The notes: generated by a model from the sequence alone, not told the origin. 53,512 nucleotides of DNA from Pseudomonadota bacterium (GCA_019352135.1 JABBNX010000007.1:1-53512); one strand, 5' to 3'. Shown: positions 8,562 through 17,337, counted from the first letter of the stretch. Numbers and translations: made by a program.

Positions 8562-9815
8562 TTAAAAGCGATGCCCCATGGGTGAACCGCCAGCTCCCGC
8601 CTTTTTCTTTGTCTCGCCACCGATCTGATCGACAATAACGTCATCACCTTCCTTGATGGTGCCCTCCACCAGTTCAATGCTGCTGTTGTTTGCAATTCCG
8701 GTTTTTACCGGTGTTGCGACAGGCTTGCCTTCTTTGAGCAGGTACACTACCTGCCCCCTGTCCGTGCCTTTACCGGGACCGGTTTTGCCGCCACCATGTG
8801 AGCCGCCTCCACCCGCAGAGTGCTGAGCCGGGCTAACCGTACCTTTCTCTTTTGCGTCATTCACTATTGATTTCGGCTTAAAACGCAGGGCGGCGGGCGG
8901 CAGCTTAAGCACATCGTCCTTTTTTGCCACTTCAACCGAGACGTTAGCCGTCATGCCCGGCATCAGCTTCAGATCGCTATTATCGACGTTGACAACCACG
9001 ACATATGTGACCACATTCTGGGTAATTACCGGGGCACTACGGATCTGGACGATTTCGCCGCGGAAAGTCAGTTCCGGATAGGAGTCAACCGTGAAGCTGG
9101 TATTCTGGTGAAGCTTGATGCGGCTGATGTCTGCCTCGTCAACACTGACTTCAATCTGCATTTTGGTCAGATCCTGGGCAATAGTGAATAAGGTCGGAGT
9201 CTGAAATGATGCAGCAACAGTCTGGCCAACGTCTACCGCACGGGAAATGACTACGCCGTCAACCGGCGAGCGGATGATTGAGTAGCGCAGATTGGTTTTA
9301 GCTTGCATCAGTGAGCCTCTGGTCTGGGAGAGCGCTCCTTCAGCCGCCTTGACAGCTGCCTTGGAAGACAGCAGGGCCGTCTCGGCTACATCGAAGTCTC
9401 CCTGTGAGATTATTCCATCGGCCAAAAGTTGTCTGTTGCGGTTAAAGGTTCGCGCGGCATCCGCCACGGTGACTTTGGCTTTTTGCAGGTTAGCCTCGGC
9501 ACTGAGATAATTACCTTGGGACTGCTCGACTGAAGCATTGAACAGAGACGGATCTATTTCAGCAATAGCCTGCCCTTTTTTGACCCGCGAGTTGAAATCC
9601 GCATAGAGTTTCTGGATCGTGCCGGAGACCTGGGTACCGACTTGTACAGTGGTTACCGCAGAAAGATTGCCGGTAGCAGCAACCGTAGAAATAATCGTAC
9701 CACGCTCAATTTTAGCGGTTTTATACCTGATGTCAGGTGTTCGCCCATAGAAGAAATAGCCGGCAATGCCGACTACAAGGATAAAAACAGACGCCATGAC
9801 AAGATATTTTTTCAT
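8562..9815 (-). CDS. MacA/HlyD-family periplasmic adaptor of an efflux system
   Basis: This membrane-fusion adaptor bridges an inner-membrane ABC permease and an outer-membrane channel. The ATG at 9815 gives 417 residues and puts a single membrane anchor (YLVMASVFILVVGIAGYFF) right at the N-terminus; start codons further upstream lack this fit. A lipoyl-like half (TVQVGTQVSGTI) comes first, then a long helical hairpin (about residues 95-185), the second lipoyl half (IRSPVDGVVISRAVDVGQ) and the beta-barrel domain. A Gly/His/Ser-rich loop near residues 345-365 (GGGGSHGGGKTGPGKG) is an unusual low-complexity insert. A sigma-70-like promoter lies at 9862-9890. The substrate is unknown. Confidence 0.9.
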   Translation of the reverse strand: MKKYLVMASVFILVVGIAGYFFYGRTPDIRYKTAKIERGTIISTVAATGNLSAVTTVQVGTQVSGTIQKLYADFNSRVKKGQAIAEIDPSLFNASVEQSQGNYLSAEANLQKAKVTVADAARTFNRNRQLLADGIISQGDFDVAETALLSSKAAVKAAEGALSQTRGSLMQAKTNLRYSIIRSPVDGVVISRAVDVGQTVAASFQTPTLFTIAQDLTKMQIEVSVDEADISRIKLHQNTSFTVDSYPELTFRGEIVQIRSAPVITQNVVTYVVVVNVDNSDLKLMPGMTANVSVEVAKKDDVLKLPPAALRFKPKSIVNDAKEKGTVSPAQHSAGGGGSHGGGKTGPGKGTDRGQVVYLLKEGKPVATPVKTGIANNSSIELVEGTIKEGDDVIVDQIGGETKKKAGAGGSPMGHRF

Positions 9816-9861
9816 GTACAGTTCTCGATATGCCATAAGTAAAGTAAGTGTGTTGCCAGCC

Positions 9862-9890
9862 ATCATAGCAGATAACAACCGGCACGACAA
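9862..9890 (-). promoter_or_regulatory. Sigma-70-type promoter for the macA-like operon
   Basis: On the minus strand TTGTCG (9890-9885) is followed after exactly 17 bases by TATGAT (9867-9862). Transcription would start near 9855, about 40 bases before the adaptor ATG. The -35 box touches the T-tract of the upstream terminator, so this operon has its own promoter, separate from the small RNA. Confidence 0.6.
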
Positions 9891-9924
9891 AAAAAAAGCC
9901 CCCTGCCTTGCGACAGAGGGACTT
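9889..9924 (-). terminator. Rho-independent terminator of the small RNA
   Basis: On the minus strand AAGTCCCTCTGTC, a GCAA-like loop and GGCAGGGGGC form a GC-rich hairpin with one bulged T and two G-T pairs. It is followed at once by nine T residues (plus-strand A run at 9889-9897). It closes a transcript coming from the promoter at 10073-10100. Confidence 0.8.
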
Positions 9925-10066
9925 CTTTTCTGAGCGCCCGCGACCGGTCGGTGGCGGGCTAACTAGGGCAACCCTCTTTACAGTGGGAAACCGGACGAAT
10001 TCTAAATCTTGAAGTCCACATGGGCAGGGTCTCCTTTCGGTGGTATATTTAGTTCCTAACAGGATA
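9889..10066 (-). ncRNA. Structured small RNA, 6S-like candidate
   Basis: A transcript of about 175 bases is defined by a strong promoter (TTGACA) upstream and an intrinsic terminator downstream, and has no reading frame of note. Its two ends pair over a long range: CCCTGCC (10029-10023) with GGCAGGG (9907-9901), and inside that GGACTTC (10017-10011) with GAAGTCC (9925-9919). This gives a rod with an internal loop. A further GC-rich hairpin, GCCCGC...GCGGGC, lies at 9959-9936. Length, independence and the closed rod agree with 6S RNA, which binds RNA polymerase, but no primary-sequence hallmark was matched. The closing pairs compete with the terminator hairpin, as expected if the mature fold forms after release. 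It could be another small RNA. Confidence 0.55.
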
Positions 10067-10072
10067 GTTTTT

Positions 10073-10100
10073 ATCTTAATACTATTTCAAATCTTGTCAA
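10073..10100 (-). promoter_or_regulatory. Sigma-70-type promoter of the small RNA
   Basis: On the minus strand a consensus -35 TTGACA (10100-10095) is followed after 16 bases by TAAGAT (10078-10073). The start would fall near 10066. It points away from lon and towards the candidate small RNA. Confidence 0.6.
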
Positions 10101-10253
10101 GCATGAAATTTGAATGGCGTGATTTAGGTTGCAATCTCCGCTGCAGATGGCAAAATACTCTGTGTACTGCTGCGTTACACCGGCTTTTGGCACTGGCATG
10201 GCCACAGGGAATGGCAGAAACTGCCGTTCGAACCGGAAAACCTGCCTGAGTCT

Positions 10254-10281
10254 TTGCTTGTACCCTGAAGTATGTTAGTAT
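10254..10281 (+). promoter_or_regulatory. Possible lon promoter in the divergent spacer
   Basis: The 10101-10382 spacer has no gene. It holds TTGCTT (10254-10259), 16 bases, then TAGTAT (10276-10281), a weak sigma-70 match facing lon and about 95 bases ahead of its start. Just after it, at 10296-10317, is an imperfect palindrome (GTACAAACAC / GTGTGTAC) that could be an operator or a leader hairpin. No CIRCE element or clear sigma-32 site was recognised. Confidence 0.3.
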
Positions 10282-10382
10282 TCAGCATGCTGCCGTACAA
10301 ACACATTAGTGTGTACGCGTGCACCCTGTATGCAAAATGCACCGAAAACTCCTTATAACTTACGAAAAGGAATACCAGACAG

Positions 10383-12698
10383 ATGCCGCACACCATTATC
10401 GAAATACCCTCTAAGTTACCGCTTTACTCCCAAAAAGAGGCCGTGGTTTTTCCGTATATGCTGTTTCCTTTGTACGTCAGCGATAGGGATGCGGACGTTT
10501 TCCGCGCAGCGGACAACTATGAAAAATATGTCGTGTTCACCTTTGAGCGACCGGATGACCCTGACAGTGAGCTTCCGGGCGGTAGATGCGAAATCGGTAC
10601 GCTTTGTAAAGTTAACCAGATTAAAAGGATGGATGACGGCCGCTACAAGATTTCACTGGAAGGTGTCACGCGCCTGAGGATTCTTGATACCGAACCCGAT
10701 GGGGCGCTGACATTGGCTCATTGTGAAATTGTGAGGGAGTTTGTTGAAAAAGACCTCGTATCGGAAGCACTAGTCCAGAGCTTGAACGCACTGCTGAAAA
10801 TAGCACTTTCACACGGAAAACCGCTCCCTGACGATGTCATGAAAATGATCGATTATATCGATAACCCGGCTCGCCTGTCCGATCTGGTGGCGTTGTATGT
10901 CAATCTACCGCCGATTGACCTGCAGGAGCTGCTGGAAACGACTGATCCTCTGGAGCGGCTGAAAAAAGTTTACATGCATCTTACCAACGAAGTGCAGCGG
11001 ATGCAGATCAAGAACGAGGTGGCCGGTGAAGTCACCAAGCGGGTCGGCAAAAATCAGAAGGAATATATCCTGCGCGAACAGATGAAGCATATTCAGGAAG
11101 AGTTGGGTGAAGAAGACCCCCGTTCGGCGGATATGAACGAACTGCGCCGGAAAATTGATGAGGCCGGACTTCCCGAAGATATCAAGAAAATTGCCGACAA
11201 GGAGCTGAAGCGCCTTGAGCGAGTCAACCAGGCTTCCCCTGAATACAACGTAGCACGAACCTACCTTGACTACCTTGCCGGCATGCCGTGGAATACAAGT
11301 ACGGCTGACAGCCTTGACATGGTGCGGGCTGAGGAGATTCTCAACGAAGATCATTACAATCTGAAAAAGGTCAAAGAGCGCATCCTGGAATTTCTGGCGG
11401 TGCGGTCACTTAAAGACAACATGAAGGGGCCGGTACTCTGTTTCGTCGGCCCGCCGGGAGTCGGTAAAACCTCTCTGGGCAAGTCGATTGCCCGCTCGAT
11501 GGGGCGGAAATTTGTGCGTATTTCACTGGGGGGCGTCAGGGATGAGGCCGAAATCCGCGGTCACCGACGCACCTATATCGGCGCACTGCCGGGCCGCATT
11601 ATCAAGGAGCTTTATCGCTGCGGCGTTAACAATCCGATCTTTATGCTGGATGAAATCGACAAGCTCGGCAATGATTTCCGTGGTGACCCGGCAAGCGCCC
11701 TTTTAGAAGTGCTGGACCCGGAACAGAACTTCAGCTTCAATGACCACTACCTTGACGTCCCGTTTGACCTGTCGAAAGTGATGTTCATTACCACAGCCAA
11801 CCAGCTCGACCCGATACCCGGCCCGCTCAAGGATCGCATGGAGGTCATTCGTCTTGCCGGCTACAGCAGCCTGGAAAAACTGCAGATTGCAAAGAACTTT
11901 ATTGTCGAGCGCCAATTGGAAGACAACGGCCTGTCTGGTCGCGGGCTCACCTTCAGCGACGAAGCACTGCAGAAAGTTATCAGTGACTATACCCGTGAGG
12001 CCGGCGTCCGAGGTTTGCAGCGCACGATTGCTTCAATCTGCCGCAAGGTGGCCAAAGAAATCACCCAGAACAAGGCTACACGCGACGGCATCACCCCGGA
12101 GATTGTAGCAGAGCTGCTCGGACCGAAAAAGTTTCATAACGAAGTTGCAGCCGAGAACGACCGTATCGGCGTCGTAACCGGACTGGCCTGGACGGAAACC
12201 GGAGGGGATATCCTCTTCGTTGAAGCTACCTCCATGCCGGGTAAGGCAGAACTGATCCTGACCGGATCCCTTGGCGACGTCATGAAGGAGTCGGCCCGAG
12301 CGGCGCTCTCCTACATTGAAGCACATGCCGACACATTCGGCATCCTGCCGGATGCTTTTGAAAATCGCACCATACACATTCATGTTCCTTCCGGCGCCAT
12401 TCCAAAAGACGGCCCTTCAGCTGGAGTCACCATGGTCACTGCGTTGGTATCGCTGTTGACCGGAAAGCCGGCACGCCGCAATGTCGCAATGACAGGAGAA
12501 ATAACACTGACCGGTCGGGTTCTGGCGATCGGCGGCCTGAAGGAAAAGGTCCTGGCAGCGCATCGGGCAGGCGTCTCCACCATCATCGTTCCGGAACGCA
12601 ACCGTGACGATCTGGACGACATCCCGGAAAACGTCCGCAACGAACTGCAATTCATCTTCGTACAGGAAGCCGCTGAAGCGTTGGCTGCGGCGCTCTAG
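10383..12698 (+). CDS. lon: ATP-dependent protease Lon
   Basis: This cytoplasmic AAA+ serine protease degrades misfolded and regulatory proteins. It is 771 residues, close to the family length. The N-terminal substrate-binding domain covers about residues 10-200. A coiled region follows, then the AAA+ module with Walker A GPPGVGKTS near residue 356 and Walker B IFMLDEIDKL. The C-terminal protease domain carries the Ser-Lys dyad: Ser679 in GPSAG and Lys722 in GGLKEK, the same numbers as in E. coli Lon. An AAGGA about 12 bases before the ATG is a rather distant ribosome site. mlaE starts six bases after its stop, so Lon heads an operon with envelope genes. Confidence 0.98.
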   Translation: MPHTIIEIPSKLPLYSQKEAVVFPYMLFPLYVSDRDADVFRAADNYEKYVVFTFERPDDPDSELPGGRCEIGTLCKVNQIKRMDDGRYKISLEGVTRLRILDTEPDGALTLAHCEIVREFVEKDLVSEALVQSLNALLKIALSHGKPLPDDVMKMIDYIDNPARLSDLVALYVNLPPIDLQELLETTDPLERLKKVYMHLTNEVQRMQIKNEVAGEVTKRVGKNQKEYILREQMKHIQEELGEEDPRSADMNELRRKIDEAGLPEDIKKIADKELKRLERVNQASPEYNVARTYLDYLAGMPWNTSTADSLDMVRAEEILNEDHYNLKKVKERILEFLAVRSLKDNMKGPVLCFVGPPGVGKTSLGKSIARSMGRKFVRISLGGVRDEAEIRGHRRTYIGALPGRIIKELYRCGVNNPIFMLDEIDKLGNDFRGDPASALLEVLDPEQNFSFNDHYLDVPFDLSKVMFITTANQLDPIPGPLKDRMEVIRLAGYSSLEKLQIAKNFIVERQLEDNGLSGRGLTFSDEALQKVISDYTREAGVRGLQRTIASICRKVAKEITQNKATRDGITPEIVAELLGPKKFHNEVAAENDRIGVVTGLAWTETGGDILFVEATSMPGKAELILTGSLGDVMKESARAALSYIEAHADTFGILPDAFENRTIHIHVPSGAIPKDGPSAGVTMVTALVSLLTGKPARRNVAMTGEITLTGRVLAIGGLKEKVLAAHRAGVSTIIVPERNRDDLDDIPENVRNELQFIFVQEAAEALAAAL

Positions 12699-12704
12699 CC
12701 GGAT

Positions 12705-13478
12705 ATGACTGCTGCGGCTATTGACAAAATTCTGCTGTCTTTTTTTTACGAGCTGCAAAATTATTTCACTCTTGCGGGGCGTACTTTTGTACGAATTTTC
12801 CAACGCCCCTTCTACTACCGCGAGTTCGCCATCCAGTTTGATAAATTGGGATTTGCGTCCCTGTTCATTTGCATCCTGACCGGTCTTTTCTCCGGCATGG
12901 TCATGGCGTTGCAGTCACTGATCCAGCTCAAGCCATTTGCAGCAACCAGCTATGTCGGCGGCATGGTGGCCGTGACGATGATCAAGGAACTTGGCCCGGT
13001 TCTGGCTTCGCTGATGGTGGCAGGTCGCGTCGGATCGGCCATCACCGCAGAATTGGGAACAATGGTGGTGACTGAGCAGGTTGATGCGATGCGGGTGGAA
13101 GGTACCGATATTATCAAGCGCCTGGTCGGACCGCGTCTCAAAGCCATGCTGCTGGCTTTGCCGCTTCTGACGATCGTGACCGATATGGTTTCTATCTTTG
13201 GCGGCTATATCATGTCGGCCGGCTATCAGATCAATCCGCTCATGTACATCAGCGGGCTGCCCCAGTTCATGGTTTTCCAGGACCTGATCGAGGGTGTGGT
13301 GAAACCGGCGGTGTTCGGCGGAATTATTGCCATTACCGGATGTTACGTTGGCCTTAATACCAAGGGGGGGGCAGAGGGAGTCGGCGCAGCAGCAAAGAAG
13401 GCCGTTGTGCTTTCTTCGGTTCTGATCCTCATCTGCGATTTCTTCATAGCAAAAATTTTTGTCGTTTTCAGAGGATAA
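12705..13478 (+). CDS. mlaE: MlaE-type phospholipid ABC transporter permease
   Basis: This inner-membrane permease belongs to the Mla system, which moves phospholipids between the inner and outer membranes. The 257-residue protein has the MlaE hallmarks: an N-terminal amphipathic region, five or so membrane helices, the conserved GMVMALQ segment and the ELGPVLASLMVAGRVGSAITAELGTM stretch (written here as known MlaE core, about residues 93-120). It begins six bases after lon. The next gene is an EVE-domain protein rather than mlaF, which is unusual because mlaF normally adjoins mlaE. Length and sequence look normal and the call is secure. Confidence 0.95.
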   Translation: MTAAAIDKILLSFFYELQNYFTLAGRTFVRIFQRPFYYREFAIQFDKLGFASLFICILTGLFSGMVMALQSLIQLKPFAATSYVGGMVAVTMIKELGPVLASLMVAGRVGSAITAELGTMVVTEQVDAMRVEGTDIIKRLVGPRLKAMLLALPLLTIVTDMVSIFGGYIMSAGYQINPLMYISGLPQFMVFQDLIEGVVKPAVFGGIIAITGCYVGLNTKGGAEGVGAAAKKAVVLSSVLILICDFFIAKIFVVFRG

Positions 13479-13479
13479 C

Positions 13480-13962
13480 ATGGCGCATTGGCTGTTTAAA
13501 ACCGAACCGGGCTGTTTTTCCTTTGATGACCTGAAAAAACGTCTCACTATGACGGAACCGTGGGATGGAGTGCGCAACTTCCAGGCCCGCAATTTCCTAC
13601 GTGACCAGGTCAGGATCGGTGATCAGGTACTGTTCTATCACAGCAACATCCCAGAACCTGCTGTGGTCGGCCTGGCAGAAGTCGTACGGGACGGCTACCC
13701 TGATACAACCGCTCTGAATCCGAACGCCGAGCACTTCGATCCCAAAGCTTCCCCTGACAATCCGATCTGGTATATGGTTGATCTGCGCTATGTTGCGCCA
13801 CTGAAAAAAATTGTGACCCTGGAGAGCATCAAACAGAACCCCCTGTTGACGGACATGCTGCTGGTCAAGCGCAGCCGCCTTTCGATTCAACCGGTAACGG
13901 AGTATGAGTGGCATATTATGCTGGCCATGGGTGGAATGGCGGGAGGCATGAGAGAGCAATGA
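13480..13962 (+). CDS. EVE-domain (PUA-like fold) protein
   Basis: This 160-residue single-domain protein belongs to the EVE family, whose PUA/YTH-like fold is thought to bind modified bases in nucleic acids. Family signatures are WLFKTEP at the N-terminus, WDGVRNFQARNF near residue 28, the DQVLFYHS strand near 48 and GLAEVV near 64. The ATG at 13480 has GAGG six bases upstream; an ATG-like start at 13459 would run into mlaE and lacks this. It is separated from mlaE by one base and overlaps mlaF by ATGA, so it is part of the same transcript. A link to phospholipid transport is not known; the location may be operon convenience. Confidence 0.92.
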   Translation: MAHWLFKTEPGCFSFDDLKKRLTMTEPWDGVRNFQARNFLRDQVRIGDQVLFYHSNIPEPAVVGLAEVVRDGYPDTTALNPNAEHFDPKASPDNPIWYMVDLRYVAPLKKIVTLESIKQNPLLTDMLLVKRSRLSIQPVTEYEWHIMLAMGGMAGGMREQ

Positions 13963-14711
13963 TCTCCAACGATTCAATCCGCATGGAAAAATTATGTTAT
14001 TCCGTTGGAGGACGCAGGATCCTGGAGAATTTTGACTTTCAACTGGATCGAGGCGTCAACCGCACTATTTTGGGCATCAGCGGCGCCGGAAAAACGACCA
14101 TTCTCAAGTTACTGCTCGGCCTTCTCGAACCCAATTCCGGCACGGTTTCCATCGGTAATCTTTGCATCACTGGGTTGCCTGAATCTGGCTTCATGCAGCA
14201 GCGCAAGCAAATCGCGATTGTTTTTCAGGGAGGGGCGCTTTTTGATTCAATGACAGTCGGCGAGAATGTCGGCTATCGCCTGTTCGAGGAGGGGCATCTT
14301 TCTCAAGCTGAAATATCGAAGATCGTGCTTGAAAAACTCGGCTTTGTCGGAGTGGAAGCGGCTCTTGATCTGTACCCGGCTGAACTGTCAGGCGGCATGA
14401 AGAAACGTGTTGCTATCGCCCGCGCTCTGGCAGCAGACCCTGATTACATTTTCTTTGACGAACCGACCACCGGACTTGATCCGATAGGAGTCTATAATAT
14501 TTGCAATCTGATGCAACGTCTGCAGGCCGAAGGAAAAACCACCCTGATGGTCACTCATGATCTGGCAACCGCATTTGCTACGTCTCAGCGTTTCACCTTT
14601 CTGCATGACGCCCAGATGTTGTTTGAAGGGAGTGAAGAGGAGATGAGGTGCAGTACCATTCCCGAAGTGATCGAGTTTCTATCCCCAACAGAGAGGTCGT
14701 TGTTCGTATGA
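13959..14711 (+). CDS. mlaF: MlaF-type phospholipid ABC transporter ATPase
   Basis: This cytoplasmic ATPase of the Mla lipid transporter partners the MlaE permease. It is 250 residues with Walker A GISGAGKTT near residues 37-45, a Q-loop in IVFQGGALFDSMTV, signature LSGGMKKR, and Walker B YIFFDEPTTGLDP followed by the switch histidine in VTHDLA. The ATG at 13959 overlaps the EVE stop by four bases; a second ATG at 13983 would also keep all motifs. mlaD follows after 46 bases. No mlaC or mlaB was seen nearby, so this is the compact E-F-D arrangement. Confidence 0.94.
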   Translation: MISNDSIRMEKLCYSVGGRRILENFDFQLDRGVNRTILGISGAGKTTILKLLLGLLEPNSGTVSIGNLCITGLPESGFMQQRKQIAIVFQGGALFDSMTVGENVGYRLFEEGHLSQAEISKIVLEKLGFVGVEAALDLYPAELSGGMKKRVAIARALAADPDYIFFDEPTTGLDPIGVYNICNLMQRLQAEGKTTLMVTHDLATAFATSQRFTFLHDAQMLFEGSEEEMRCSTIPEVIEFLSPTERSLFV

Positions 14712-14757
14712 GATTCGAACCCATCAGCGCAAAACAACAGGGACAGGTGGAATCAAC

Positions 14758-15840
14758 ATGAAACGAAGCAATCAGATCGGCTGGGCTCAGGTACGCGGAG
14801 GTATTTTTATCCTTCTGGCGCTGATTATTTTTGCTGCCGGGGTTCTGCTGATGGGGCAGAAAACAAAAATGTTTGTCGCCAAAGGAGCCATGAGAATTGT
14901 CATGAACGATGTTGTCGGCCTGAAAGCCGGTGCTCCGGTGTGGCTGGCCGGCGTAGACGTCGGTCTTGTCACCAACATCCTTTTTGCCGATCCGAAGCAC
15001 AGTAATGAGGTCAGCATCGATATTGAGGTTGATAAAGATGCTTTGAAGAAAATCGGTCCTGATTCGAAAATAACGATCAAGACCCGTGGGCTGATGGGGG
15101 AAAAGTATGTCGACATTCTCCCCTCAAAACATTATTCCGACACGCCCCCGACCGTAGTCCAAGGGACACCTGCCGTAATACTGGATGATGTCATACAGAA
15201 GGCCGGCACTGTTTTTGATAAGGTTAACGGAATCATTGACAATATCAATCAGGGGAAAGGGACCCTGGGTAAACTTAACAAGGACGAGACGCTTTACAAC
15301 AATATTGCACGCCTGACTATTGAAATGAAAAATCTGGTAGGCACCATTAACCACGGTGACGGGACTCTTGGCAAACTCAACCGCGATCCGGCGCCGTACA
15401 ACAAGTTGATCAGCATTCTTAACCGTGCCGACCGTACTTTGCAGGACATCCAGTCTTCTGACGGGACGCTTAATAAATTGATCTATGACAAGTCACTCTA
15501 CACGAAACTAACGGCTCTGGCTGACAAGAGTAACCAGGCAGCCGATGAGGTCCGTGATCTGAATAAAAAAATCATGTCTAAAGAGGGCACAATTGGCCTG
15601 CTGCTGAACGATCGGGAATTCTATGACAAGGGCATTTCGCTCCTCACCAGGGCTGAATCATCGGTTAAAGCGATCGAAGATGTGACTGTAAAAGTCAAGG
15701 CGGGTGACGGGACTGCGGGCAAGCTGGTCAACGACAAAGCGCTCTATAACAAAATGGACAAAATGGTCGATGATCTGGATGCGCTGGTGAAAGATTTCAA
15801 GGAAAATCCACGGAAGTACATTAAATTTTCGGTATTTTAG
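14758..15840 (+). CDS. mlaD: MlaD-like MCE-domain protein with five C-terminal GT repeats
   Basis: This MCE-family lipid-binding protein is anchored in the inner membrane by a helix at about residues 15-33. The single MCE domain spans about 40-123 and includes VVGLKAGAPVWLAGVDVG and TRGLMGEKYVDI. At 360 residues it is about twice the size of E. coli MlaD. The extra C-terminal part holds five related units with the pattern xxGT(L/I/A)xKLxxDxxxYxK; the GT glycines are at residues 168, 202, 236, 277 and 318, so the spacings are 34, 34, 41 and 41. The regions between are helical and charged, suggesting a long helical tube or stalk. It is followed after 12 bases by an M16 peptidase. Confidence 0.94.
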   Translation: MKRSNQIGWAQVRGGIFILLALIIFAAGVLLMGQKTKMFVAKGAMRIVMNDVVGLKAGAPVWLAGVDVGLVTNILFADPKHSNEVSIDIEVDKDALKKIGPDSKITIKTRGLMGEKYVDILPSKHYSDTPPTVVQGTPAVILDDVIQKAGTVFDKVNGIIDNINQGKGTLGKLNKDETLYNNIARLTIEMKNLVGTINHGDGTLGKLNRDPAPYNKLISILNRADRTLQDIQSSDGTLNKLIYDKSLYTKLTALADKSNQAADEVRDLNKKIMSKEGTIGLLLNDREFYDKGISLLTRAESSVKAIEDVTVKVKAGDGTAGKLVNDKALYNKMDKMVDDLDALVKDFKENPRKYIKFSVF

Positions 15841-15852
15841 GGAGTACGGAAT

Positions 15853-17337
15853 ATGAAGCGAATCCTGCTTGTAATTACGCTTTTGGTAGCATGCTCTACG
15901 CAGATATATGCTGCAACTCTCGATGAGAAGGTTGTCGAGCACACCCTGAAAAATGGCATGAAACTCCTGATGGTTGAGCGACACACCTCGCCAACGGTCT
16001 CGGCCTGGATCCGGTTCAAGGTTGGCAGCGTCGATGAACGGAGCGATGAACGCGGGATCGCCCATATGCTGGAGCATATGCTTTTCAAGGGGACGACCAC
16101 GCTCGGGACTACAAATTATGCCGCTGAAAAACCGATCCTTGATAAGATCGAGGACGTTGCCCTCGCGTTAACAGCCGAGAAAGCAAAGAGTGAAAAAGGT
16201 AATGACGGAAAGATTGCGCTGCTTGAGAAGCAGCTGACCACTTTGGAAGCAGCTGCGTCAAAATTTGTAATCAAGGATGAATTCTTCGAACTGTATTCAA
16301 AGAACGGGGGCACCGGCTATAACGCCTATACCAGCCGCGACGGCACCACATATATGATCAGCCTGCCGGCCAACAAACTTGAACTGTGGGCAGCAATCGA
16401 ATCAGACCGCCTGCAGCATGCGGTCCTCAGAGAGTTCTACTCCGAGCGTTCGGTAGTGATGGAGGAGCGGCGCCGATCCTATGATGCTGACCCGGAGAGC
16501 AAGCTATGGGAAACGTTTGTGGCCTCCAGCTTCCTGACTCACCCTTACGGCCATCCGACAATCGGCTGGAAAACCGACATTGAGAATCTGACCCGCACCA
16601 AGGCCGAACGGTTTTTTCACAACTACTATGCACCGAATAATGCCATCGTTGCCATTGTCGGAGATATTGACTCCAAAAAGACGATTACCATGGTTGAGCG
16701 ATATTTTGGAGCGATCAAACCGGGAAAAGAGCTGCCGCCGGTCACCGCCGTTGAGCCGAGTCAGTCGGGGGAACGGAGTATAGAATTGATAGCCGATGCG
16801 GAACCAACCTTGATGATAGGGTTTCACAAACCTGCTATCGGCACTCCGGATGACTATGTTTTTGACGTAATAAGCATGATTCTGAGTGATGGCCGGACCT
16901 CACGCTTATATAAAAAACTGGTAATTGAAAAACAGATCGTCTCCGATATCGGGGCATTTGATGCTCCGGGACACCGTTATCCAAGCCTGTTCGTTGTAAG
17001 CGCCAATCCACGTGCACCTCATACGGTAAAAGAGGTTGAAGAGGGTATTCTGACCGAACTGGACCTGCTGAAAACGACGCCGGTTTCCGAACGTGATCTG
17101 CAACGTATCCTTAATAAAATTGAGTACGAAGAGGCACGCAGGATGGGTACCAACGGCGGACTCGCACGTAACCTGACCGAGTATGAAGCGACAACCGGCA
17201 GCTGGCGTTATATGATCAAACATCGCGGTAAAATAGCCACGGTCACTCCCGCTGATATCATGCGGGTGGCCGCCACCTACTTCACCCGTGAGAACCGTAC
17301 CGTCGGATTTATCACAAAAAAGGACGGTGCCAAATGA
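15853..17337 (+). CDS. Secreted M16-family zinc peptidase, active-site motif intact
   Basis: This insulinase/PqqL-type metallopeptidase is exported by a signal peptide (MKRILLVITLLVACS, cut near residue 20). The inverted zinc motif HxxEH is present as H71-M-L-E74-H75, and a distal glutamate ligand is expected in SVVMEERR near residue 204. Between them a charged helical insert (about residues 95-140) lengthens the usual spacing. It is 494 residues and overlaps the next M16 gene by ATGA. Such tandem pairs form one clamshell-like peptidase, with the first member catalytic and the second helping to bind substrate. It probably acts in the periplasm on peptides or misfolded proteins; the substrate is unknown. 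Confidence 0.93.
   Translation: MKRILLVITLLVACSTQIYAATLDEKVVEHTLKNGMKLLMVERHTSPTVSAWIRFKVGSVDERSDERGIAHMLEHMLFKGTTTLGTTNYAAEKPILDKIEDVALALTAEKAKSEKGNDGKIALLEKQLTTLEAAASKFVIKDEFFELYSKNGGTGYNAYTSRDGTTYMISLPANKLELWAAIESDRLQHAVLREFYSERSVVMEERRRSYDADPESKLWETFVASSFLTHPYGHPTIGWKTDIENLTRTKAERFFHNYYAPNNAIVAIVGDIDSKKTITMVERYFGAIKPGKELPPVTAVEPSQSGERSIELIADAEPTLMIGFHKPAIGTPDDYVFDVISMILSDGRTSRLYKKLVIEKQIVSDIGAFDAPGHRYPSLFVVSANPRAPHTVKEVEEGILTELDLLKTTPVSERDLQRILNKIEYEEARRMGTNGGLARNLTEYEATTGSWRYMIKHRGKIATVTPADIMRVAATYFTRENRTVGFITKKDGAK

Noticed and set aside
9816-10066. Riboswitch or attenuator controlling the macA-like gene
   Set aside because: The hairpin plus T-run lies upstream of a good independent promoter (TTGTCG-17-TATGAT) at 9862-9890, so macA does not need readthrough. 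The element was called a separate small RNA instead.
13459-13479. Longer N-terminus for the EVE-domain protein
   Set aside because: The extra residues lie inside mlaE, do not match the family, and the ATG at 13480 has a better ribosome site.
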